NCBI GenBank assembly: GCA_016929555.1
Contig: JAFGIO010000131.1
Span: forward strand, 1 to 39,124
Reading direction: 5' to 3'
Origin: Deltaproteobacteria bacterium
GTDB lineage: Bacteria; Desulfobacterota; Syntrophia; Syntrophales; JAFGIO01
DNA: 39,124 nt
In this document: one piece after another, positions 33,275 through 39,124 of the stretch
Position numbering within the stretch: the stretch's first letter is position 1
Layout: the number at the start of each line of letters is the position of its first letter
Notes under the pieces: model-generated
Databases searched by the model: none
What the model was told of the DNA's origin: nothing
The model's input: only the letters and a program-made list of their open reading frames with translations
Position numbers and translations under genes: made by a program

Positions 33275-33467
33275 TCTGTACCCTCCTCTTTTCGCTCATG
33301 ACGGTCTTTACGCGAGCGATGTCCTTCTTTACGCGGCCCAACATGGCCGTAGAATCCAACTGGCCCGAAGTGCGACGCAACTGGAGTCTGAACAGCTCTT
33401 CAGCCAGCTCCGCAGTCTTCTGTTTTAATTCGTCCGGGCTCAGATCCCTGATTTCCTTAACCTTCAT
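33267..33467 (-). CDS. rpmC: 50S ribosomal protein L29
   Basis: 66 residues. A two-helix protein beginning [26 protein letters not shown]. It overlaps rplP by 11 nt and rpsQ by 8 nt, so the three are translationally coupled. It lines the nascent-chain tunnel exit. Confidence 0.97.
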   Translation of the reverse strand: MKVKEIRDLSPDELKQKTAELAEELFRLQLRRTSGQLDSTAMLGRVKKDIARVKTVMSEKRRVQNG

Positions 33468-33879
33468 CGGACAGCTCCCTCGTTACGAACTTGGTGGGGA
33501 TGGGCAGCTTGTGTGCCGCCAAGCGAAAGGCCTCCCGCGCAACGTCTTTTGCCACGCCTTCCATCTCGTAAAGAACGACACCGGGCTTCACAACGGCAAC
33601 CCACTCCTCGGGTGCCCCCTTTCCTTTTCCCATACGGGTTTCGGCCGGTTTCTTGGTAACCGACTTGTGCGGGAACACCCGGATCCAAATTTTTCCTCCA
33701 CGCTTCACATGACGGGTCATGGCAATACGTGCCGCCTCGATTTGTCTGGCTGTTATCCATCCACAGGTCGTGGCCTGGAGACCATACTCGCCAAAGGAAA
33801 CACTGCACCCCCGCAAGGCCTTCCCACCCATACGGCCTCTCTGCAATTTTCTATATTTGACCCTTTTCGGCATTAACAT
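33457..33879 (-). CDS. rplP: 50S ribosomal protein L16
   Basis: 140 residues. [17 protein letters not shown] at the start and [34 protein letters not shown] in the core. Two ATGs two codons apart are possible (33879, 33873); GAGG is about 10 nt before the first. It lies 74 nt after rpsC. Confidence 0.97.
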   Translation of the reverse strand: MLMPKRVKYRKLQRGRMGGKALRGCSVSFGEYGLQATTCGWITARQIEAARIAMTRHVKRGGKIWIRVFPHKSVTKKPAETRMGKGKGAPEEWVAVVKPGVVLYEMEGVAKDVAREAFRLAAHKLPIPTKFVTRELSDEG

Positions 33880-33953
33880 AATGCAACAACCTCACTCCCG
33901 ACGTCCAAGAGGCTCTCCGCCCCCGGTTCGCGACAGGCCGGCAGCCAATCCTC

Positions 33954-34601
33954 CTATCGATAGGTTTCCTTTTTGCCGGGCAATACTTCCCCATGGAATA
34001 TCAACACCTTCACACCGATCAACCCATAGGCCGTACGGGCCTCGGCAAACCCATAATCGATGTCCGCACGAAGAGTGTGGAGGGGAACACGCCCTTCCCT
34101 GTACCACTCCGATCTCGCCATTTCCGCACCGCCGAGTCGGCCGGCACAGTTCACCCGAATCCCCTTGGCTCCGAATTTCATCGCCGCTGTAACGCATTTT
34201 TTCATCGCTCTTCGAAAGGCCACGCGTCGCTCTAGCTGAAGCGTCACATTCTCCGCTACCAGCTGTGCGTCGATTTCGGGTTTGCGAACCTCCAGGATAT
34301 TGATGATGATCTCACTGGAGGAAATGCTTTCGATCTCTTTCTTCAGCTTCTCGATCTCCGAACCCTTTTTGCCGATGATGATACCGGGACGGGCGGCATG
34401 GATGTTGATTTTGGCCTTGTTTGCCGCCCTCTCTATCTCGATCTTGGAGATGCCGGCGTGATATAGCTTCTTCTTGAGCTGTTTCCGGATCTTGAGGTCC
34501 TCATGAAGCAAGTCGCTGTAGCTCCTCTCGGTAAACCACTGCGAACGCCATGTCTTGATTCCGCCCAATCTCAATCCGATCGGGTTGACCTTCTGTCCCA
34601 A
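33954..34601 (-). CDS. rpsC: 30S ribosomal protein S3
   Basis: 215 residues from a TTG with AGGAGGT about 7 nt upstream; the invariant [13 protein letters not shown] proves this start. The KH domain has [20 protein letters not shown] and the C-terminal domain has [38 protein letters not shown]. It is part of the mRNA entry channel. Confidence 0.98.
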   Translation of the reverse strand: MGQKVNPIGLRLGGIKTWRSQWFTERSYSDLLHEDLKIRKQLKKKLYHAGISKIEIERAANKAKINIHAARPGIIIGKKGSEIEKLKKEIESISSSEIIINILEVRKPEIDAQLVAENVTLQLERRVAFRRAMKKCVTAAMKFGAKGIRVNCAGRLGGAEMARSEWYREGRVPLHTLRADIDYGFAEARTAYGLIGVKVLIFHGEVLPGKKETYR

Positions 34602-34621
34602 CCTTTCACCTCCTGAGTGCT

Positions 34622-34954
34622 TTAATATTCAGCCAGAACAACCGTAATATGGCTCATTCTCTTTCTGATAGAGGCGGCCCTTCCCTGTGCCCTTGCCCTC
34701 CAACGTTTCAGGGAAGGTCCCTGGTCCACGTAAATCTTCTTTACATATAGGACATTCTCATCAATGTTCGGATTCTGGCGGGCATTGGCTGCAGCGGATT
34801 TTAGAACCTTCACGACCACGCCGGCCGAGTATTTCCGCGTAAAGGCCAGTATCTTCAAGGCCTCCTCCAGTTTCTTGCCCCGGATCAGATCAACCACCAG
34901 CCGTGCCTTCTGTGGGGATACCCGTATATATTTGGCAACCGCTCTCGTTTCCAT
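34622..34954 (-). CDS. rplV: 50S ribosomal protein L22
   Basis: 110 residues. [25 protein letters not shown] begins it; the beta-hairpin that reaches into the exit tunnel includes [28 protein letters not shown]. It lies between rpsS (39 nt) and rpsC (20 nt). Confidence 0.98.
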   Translation of the reverse strand: METRAVAKYIRVSPQKARLVVDLIRGKKLEEALKILAFTRKYSAGVVVKVLKSAAANARQNPNIDENVLYVKKIYVDQGPSLKRWRARAQGRAASIRKRMSHITVVLAEY

Positions 34955-34993
34955 ATCACCGTAGCTCCAGAGTGCTTTCTATAAAACAGGTGC

Positions 34994-35275
34994 TCATCTG
35001 CGGACCTTAGACTTTCGATCGCCGGCATGGCTGAAAAACGTCCGTGTGGGTGAAAATTCACCGAGTTTATGTCCGACCATGTTCTCCGTAACGAAAACGG
35101 GAATGAATTTCTTCCCGTTATGAACCGCAAAGGTCTGACCAATCAGTTCAGGGGTGATCGTCGAGCGCCGCGACCAGGTTTTTATAACGCCTTTGCTTCC
35201 CGTGGCCTCGGCCTTCCTGACCTTTTCAAGGAGCTTTTCGTCAATAAAGGCACCCTTTTTCACCGAACGCGCCAT
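34994..35275 (-). CDS. rpsS: 30S ribosomal protein S19
   Basis: 93 residues: [19 protein letters not shown] at the start, then [48 protein letters not shown]. It starts 3 nt after the rplB stop, behind AGAGGT. Confidence 0.98.
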   Translation of the reverse strand: MARSVKKGAFIDEKLLEKVRKAEATGSKGVIKTWSRRSTITPELIGQTFAVHNGKKFIPVFVTENMVGHKLGEFSPTRTFFSHAGDRKSKVRR

Positions 35276-35278
35276 AGC

Positions 35279-36100
35279 TTAACCTCTTCTCTTGACGATG
35301 AATTTATCTGAACTTTTGTTTTTTCTCGTCTTGTGGCCCTTCGTGGGTAGCCCCCAAGGCGTACAGGGATGTCTCCCACCCGAGGACTTGCCCTCTCCCC
35401 CTCCCATGGGATGATCGATGGGATTCATCGCCACTCCCCTCACCTTCGGCCGCCTGCCCTGCCAGCGGGCCCGTCCGGCCTTGCCTATGCTCAGGTTTTC
35501 GTGATCGATATTTCCGACCTGGCCGATGGTCGCCCTGCATTCGAGGAAAACCTTGCGAACCTCCCCGGAGGGAAGGCGGATCTGGGCGTAGCCTTCTTCC
35601 TTGGCCATCAGTTGTCCGTAAGTGCCTGCGGAGCGTATCAGTTGACCGCCGCGTCCCAACTTGATTTCCACATTATGGATGAGTGAACCCAAGGGAATGT
35701 TCTTCAGAGGCACCGCATTGCCCGGCTTAACGTCGGCTTGGTCGCTGCTTACGATCGTGTCTCCTACTTCCAGCTTTGCCGGAGCGATGATATATCTCTT
35801 TTCACCGTCCCTGTAATGCAACAGGGCGATCCGGGAGCTTCGGTTGGGATCGTACTCGATGGTGGCCACCTTTGCGGGTACATCCGTTTTGTCGCGCCGG
35901 AAATCAATCAACCGGTATCTGCGCTTGTGTCCGCCGCCGATATGACGGCTTGTCATTCTCCCATAACAGTTCCTGCCGCCCGTCCTCTTCAGGGGTCGCA
36001 CCAAACTTTTTTCGGGTTCTGAGGAAGTGATTTCCTTGAAGTCCGAGCAGGTCTGAAAACGTCTGCCGGGCGACGTCGGTTTGTATTTTCTTATTGCCAT
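35279..36100 (-). CDS. rplB: 50S ribosomal protein L2
   Basis: 273 residues. [10 protein letters not shown] at the start, [21 protein letters not shown] near the middle, and the C-terminal [26 protein letters not shown] segment, which contains the His needed near the peptidyl-transferase centre. It lies between rplW and rpsS. Confidence 0.99.
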   Translation of the reverse strand: MAIRKYKPTSPGRRFQTCSDFKEITSSEPEKSLVRPLKRTGGRNCYGRMTSRHIGGGHKRRYRLIDFRRDKTDVPAKVATIEYDPNRSSRIALLHYRDGEKRYIIAPAKLEVGDTIVSSDQADVKPGNAVPLKNIPLGSLIHNVEIKLGRGGQLIRSAGTYGQLMAKEEGYAQIRLPSGEVRKVFLECRATIGQVGNIDHENLSIGKAGRARWQGRRPKVRGVAMNPIDHPMGGGEGKSSGGRHPCTPWGLPTKGHKTRKNKSSDKFIVKRRG

Positions 36101-36120
36101 CCCAATTTATCCCTTTTCCT

Positions 36121-36408
36121 TTAGACCCCTTTGAAAATTTCGATATTGCTGCCCGGGGCCAGTGTCACGATCGCTTTTTTCCAGTCGGATTTCCGTCCGA
36201 TGATCCGGCCCATCCTTTTTTTCTTGCCAGCCACGTTCATGACATGAACGTTAAGAACCTTCACCTTGAAAAGCTTTTCCACCGCCTTGCCGATCTCGAT
36301 CTTGTTCGCACCTCGATCGACCTCGAGGATGTACTGGTTTCGTTCATCCCTTGCTATGGTGCTTTTCTCTGTAAGCAGGGCCTTTCTGACGATTCGATGC
36401 AGTTCCAT
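36121..36408 (-). CDS. rplW: 50S ribosomal protein L23
   Basis: 95 residues. [46 protein letters not shown] matches L23, the docking site for trigger factor and SRP. Its ATG overlaps the rplD stop by one base (TAATG). Confidence 0.97.
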   Translation of the reverse strand: MELHRIVRKALLTEKSTIARDERNQYILEVDRGANKIEIGKAVEKLFKVKVLNVHVMNVAGKKKRMGRIIGRKSDWKKAIVTLAPGSNIEIFKGV

Positions 36409-37031
36409 TATGACGACAAAGCTCCTTCAATCCTGTCGATGGTGGGCTCCAGAAGCACAAGATAGTCGTAACGCAGCAGATCGCGCACATTGAGGCCCTC
36501 TGATTTGATCACCTTGACATCTTTCACGTTTCTCGAAGATTTCTCCAAGTTCGTGTGAGACCCGTCGATTACGACAAGTGCCTGTTTCAAGCCCAGTCTG
36601 TCCATAACGGCCTTGAAACGCTTGGTCTTGATCTCATCCATGGGAAACTCCCTCAAGATCAGAAGCCTCTCCTTCTTGAACTTCATGCTGAGGGCCGATA
36701 TCAGGGCCAGCCGCCTCACCTTTTTCGGCACTTTATACGCATAGCTGCGCGGATGCGGTCCAAAAATGGTCCCTCCACCTCTCCAGAGGGGCGATCGGAT
36801 GGTTCCAGCCCTCGCCCTGCCGGTTCCTTTCTGTCGCCAGGGTTTTTTTCCGCCCCCCCTGATCTCGTTTCGCTCCTTCGTTGAAGCGGTCCCGCTGCGA
36901 CGCGTTGCCATCTGCATCCTTACGACTTCGTAAAGGACATCTGCGTTGATATCCGCACCGAAGACCGCATCACTGAGATCGATCTCGGATACCTTGTTGT
37001 TCTCTATGTCAAAAACCGCTGCCACCGGCAT
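36408..37031 (-). CDS. rplD: 50S ribosomal protein L4
   Basis: About 207 residues from the ATG at 37031 (GGGGTG 6 nt upstream); a GTG three codons earlier is possible. The long loop [34 protein letters not shown] reaches the exit tunnel. L4 is a transcriptional and translational repressor of the S10 operon in E. coli. Confidence 0.97.
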   Translation of the reverse strand: MPVAAVFDIENNKVSEIDLSDAVFGADINADVLYEVVRMQMATRRSGTASTKERNEIRGGGKKPWRQKGTGRARAGTIRSPLWRGGGTIFGPHPRSYAYKVPKKVRRLALISALSMKFKKERLLILREFPMDEIKTKRFKAVMDRLGLKQALVVIDGSHTNLEKSSRNVKDVKVIKSEGLNVRDLLRYDYLVLLEPTIDRIEGALSS

Positions 37032-37052
37032 CTCAAACACCCCAGATCCAGT

Positions 37053-37688
37053 TTAACTGTCAATTTTAATGGCCTGTCTGATCAAAACAATCCCATTCTT
37101 ACCGCCAGGCACTGCTCCCTTGACCAACATCAGGTTCTTTTCGGGCCGTACAGCGTACACAAGGAGATTCTGCACGGTCTTCCGCATGTTTCCCATCTGC
37201 CCCGGCAACCTTTGACCCTTGAAAACCCGTGAGGGATCGGCACTGGCCCCAATGGACCCGGGCGCCCGGTGAAACATGGAACCATGGGTGGCTCTTCCCC
37301 CTCTGAATCCGTGCCTCTTGACGACACCGGCAAAACCTTTGCCTTTGGAGGTGCCTATGACATCGACGTAGTCTCCCACGTTGAAGATATCGACGCTGAC
37401 GGCCTGACCCAGTTCAAAATCTTCCGGTGAGGCCCTGAATTCACGGAGAAACCTGAAAAATCCCTTGTCCGCCTTCCTGAGGTGACCCTGAAGGGGTTTT
37501 GTCACATTTTTCTGTTTCATCCTTCCATAGGCCAGTTGAATGGCATCGTAACCATCCTTTTCCCTGGTTTTTTTCTGAGTGACCACAGATGGCTCAACTT
37601 CAATGATCGTCACGGGCACCAAGGCACCGTCTTCCGAAAAAACCTGGGTCATACCTAACTTTTTGCCGATCAATCCTTTTTTTGCCAT
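37053..37688 (-). CDS. rplC: 50S ribosomal protein L3
   Basis: About 211 residues from the ATG at 37688 (another ATG at 37694). KKGLIGKKLGMTQVFSEDGALVPVTIIE begins it, and HGFRGGRATHGSMFHRAPGSIGASADPSRVFKGQRLPGQMG is the signature near the peptidyl-transferase centre. The frame is open to 37775 but that stretch is non-coding spacer. Confidence 0.97.
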   Translation of the reverse strand: MAKKGLIGKKLGMTQVFSEDGALVPVTIIEVEPSVVTQKKTREKDGYDAIQLAYGRMKQKNVTKPLQGHLRKADKGFFRFLREFRASPEDFELGQAVSVDIFNVGDYVDVIGTSKGKGFAGVVKRHGFRGGRATHGSMFHRAPGSIGASADPSRVFKGQRLPGQMGNMRKTVQNLLVYAVRPEKNLMLVKGAVPGGKNGIVLIRQAIKIDS

Positions 37689-37727
37689 AGCCATCAATCT
37701 TCCGGGCAATCCACGACCCTTTATGAG

Positions 37728-37773
37728 AAAAAAATGGGAGGAGCCGTCCGGCGTTGGCCAACGCATCTCTCCC
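37728..37773 (-). promoter_or_regulatory. Possible attenuator between rpsJ and rplC
   Basis: On the minus strand GGGAG pairs with CTCCC (37769-37773 with 37736-37740), enclosing a perfect palindrome GCGTTGGCCAACGC (37751-37764). ATTTTTTT follows the outer stem. The element fills the 100-nt rpsJ-rplC spacer, which holds no gene. Confidence 0.45.
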
Positions 37774-37788
37774 AATTTATCTCTCTTT

Positions 37789-38097
37789 CTATAACTTTAT
37801 CTCGACATCCACCCCTGCGGAAAGTTCGAGCTTCATCAAGGCATCGAGAGTCGATTGCGTCGGCTCGATAATATCGATCAACCGCTTGTGCGTCCGGATT
37901 TCAAACTGCTCCCGTGATTTTTTATCCACGTGCGGGGAACGATTGACACAGTACTTGTTGATCTCCGTCGGAAGAGGGATGGGTCCGGCCACCCGGGCGC
38001 CTGTCCGCTTCGCCGTTTCAACAATATCCTCCACCGATCTATCGAGCAGTTTGTGGTCGTAAGCCTTAAGACGAATTCTTATCTTCTGATCTTTCAT
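37789..38097 (-). CDS. rpsJ: 30S ribosomal protein S10 (NusE)
   Basis: 102 residues from the ATG at 38097; [39 protein letters not shown] and the [16 protein letters not shown] segment are diagnostic. It also acts in transcription antitermination with NusB. It lies 30 nt after tuf, leaving no room for an E. coli-style S10 leader. Confidence 0.98.
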   Translation of the reverse strand: MKDQKIRIRLKAYDHKLLDRSVEDIVETAKRTGARVAGPIPLPTEINKYCVNRSPHVDKKSREQFEIRTHKRLIDIIEPTQSTLDALMKLELSAGVDVEIKL

Positions 38098-38127
38098 GTT
38101 ATCGTCCAACCCAATCGAACATCGTGC

Positions 38128-39124
38128 CTATTCGATGATCTTACTGACAACACCGGCACCGACGGTCCTGCCGCCTTCCCGGATGGCAAACCGAAGCTGC
38201 TCTTCCATGGCGATAGGGGTAATCAAATCGATATCGATATTCACATTATCACCGGGCATGACCATTTCCACGCCTTCGGGAAGCGTACATACACCCGTCA
38301 CATCCGTCGTCCTGAAATAGAACTGGGGCCGGTAACCGCTGAAGAACGGTGTATGCCTCCCTCCCTCCTCCTTTGTCAGGACGTAGACAGCGGCCTTGAA
38401 TTTGGTGTGGGGGGTAATGGACCCGGGTTTCGCGACCACCTGGCCTCTCTCCACTTCCTCCCGCTTCGTTCCGCGAAGCAGAACCCCGATATCGTCACCG
38501 GCTCTCCCCTCGTCTAAGGTCTTACGGAACATCTCCACACCGGTACAGACCGTTTTGAAGGTAGGCCGAATCCCAACGATCTCGACTTCTTCACCTGTCT
38601 TGATGATTCCCCTGTCGACCCTGCCCGTCACCACAGTGCCACGCCCTGAAATAGAGAAGACATCGCCGATGGGCATCAAGAACGGCTTGTCGAGGATACG
38701 GACCGGTTCGGGAATATAGGCATCGACGGCATCCATGAGTTCCCAGATGGATTTCGCGTCCTCCGAACTGGAATCGTCCGTTTCCAGGGCCTTGAGGGCC
38801 GAACCCCTGATGATCGGGATTTCATCGCCCGGGAATTCGTATTCCGTCAGGAGTTCTCTCAGCTCAAGCTCGACCAGATCGAGCAGCTCCGGGTCGTCCA
38901 CGAGATCCACCTTGTTCATGTATACCACGATATAGGGAACCTGAACCTGCCTGGCGAGGAGGATATGCTCCCTCGTTTGCGGCATCGGACCATCGGAAGC
39001 GGCGACCACCAGAATCGTTCCATCCATATGCGCCGCACCGGAAATCATGTTCTTGATGTAGTCTGCGTGACCGGGACAGTCGACATGGGCATAATGCCGT
39101 TTTGCGGTCTCGTATTCCACATGG
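38128..39124 (-). CDS. tuf: Elongation factor Tu, partial (N-terminus off the right edge)
   Basis: The frame is open to the window edge; about 332 of roughly 397 residues are present. G3 (DCPGH), G4 (NKVD) and G5 (RGSALKAL) are seen, followed by domain 2 ([13 protein letters not shown]) and domain 3 ending [10 protein letters not shown]. The P-loop and switch I are outside. It delivers aminoacyl-tRNA to the ribosome. The visible N-terminal residues read [19 protein letters not shown], where most EF-Tu have Val in place of Met. It is directly upstream of rpsJ, so fusA, rpsG and rpsL probably lie further right. Confidence 0.98.
   Translation of the reverse strand, partial: HVEYETAKRHYAHVDCPGHADYIKNMISGAAHMDGTILVVAASDGPMPQTREHILLARQVQVPYIVVYMNKVDLVDDPELLDLVELELRELLTEYEFPGDEIPIIRGSALKALETDDSSSEDAKSIWELMDAVDAYIPEPVRILDKPFLMPIGDVFSISGRGTVVTGRVDRGIIKTGEEVEIVGIRPTFKTVCTGVEMFRKTLDEGRAGDDIGVLLRGTKREEVERGQVVAKPGSITPHTKFKAAVYVLTKEEGGRHTPFFSGYRPQFYFRTTDVTGVCTLPEGVEMVMPGDNVNIDIDLITPIAMEEQLRFAIREGGRTVGAGVVSKIIE

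Overview
This looks like a chromosomal window from a Gram-negative, probably anaerobic member of the former Deltaproteobacteria (Syntrophales/Desulfobacterota-like; an inference). The grounds are an LptD outer-membrane LPS exporter, an Slp-type lipoprotein, acyl-CoA genes next to radical SAM genes, a stand-alone elongation-factor-like domain protein, and small dispersed repeats with GCGGGAAT-type hairpins. Both ends cut genes: a hybrid histidine kinase on the left (+ strand) and EF-Tu on the right (- strand).

Left region (1-14,466) is accessory and metabolic. After the truncated histidine kinase comes a minus-strand group: a TIM-barrel sugar isomerase-like protein, a B12-binding-type radical SAM protein, an EmrA/EmrB-type efflux pair and a cytidylate-kinase-like protein. 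A repeat-rich gap (6,617-7,034) separates these from a second radical SAM gene. That gene is divergent from a plus-strand trio of CoA transferase, enoyl-CoA hydratase-like protein and nitroreductase. An Slp lipoprotein and a short-chain dehydrogenase follow on the minus strand, then mgtE on the plus strand, then a second copy of the dispersed repeat.

Middle region (14,421-23,166), all minus strand. rplM-rpsI has a recognisable promoter and an intrinsic terminator. It is followed by argC, gltX and a tRNA-Glu(CUC) that ends at a strong terminator, so glutamyl-tRNA synthetase sits next to its own tRNA. Upstream of rplM is a run of a small EF-Tu-domain-2-like gene, a metallo-beta-lactamase-fold phosphodiesterase, folC and lptD.

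Right region (23,096-39,124) is the fused S10-spc-alpha ribosomal cluster on the minus strand. In transcription order it runs tuf, rpsJ, rplC, rplD, rplW, rplB, rpsS, rplV, rpsC, rplP, rpmC, rpsQ, rplN, rplX, rplE, rpsN, rpsH, rplF, rplR, rpsE, rpmD, rplO, secY, map, infA, rpmJ, rpsM, rpsK, rpsD, rpoA, rplQ and ends at an intrinsic terminator. Gene order is canonical except that adk is absent between secY and map. Many of these genes start with TTG or GTG behind strong Shine-Dalgarno sequences, and S4, S14, L24 and L36 are all cysteine-containing, zinc-type versions.

I do not see a CRISPR array, prophage, toxin-antitoxin pair or complete insertion sequence. The best leads for something undescribed are the radical SAM/TIM-barrel/efflux neighbourhood with its cysteine-rich N-terminal domain, the second radical SAM protein with CX4CX2C spacing, the stand-alone EF-Tu-like domain protein, the mobile repeat family, and possible transcription attenuators upstream of argC and between rpsJ and rplC.
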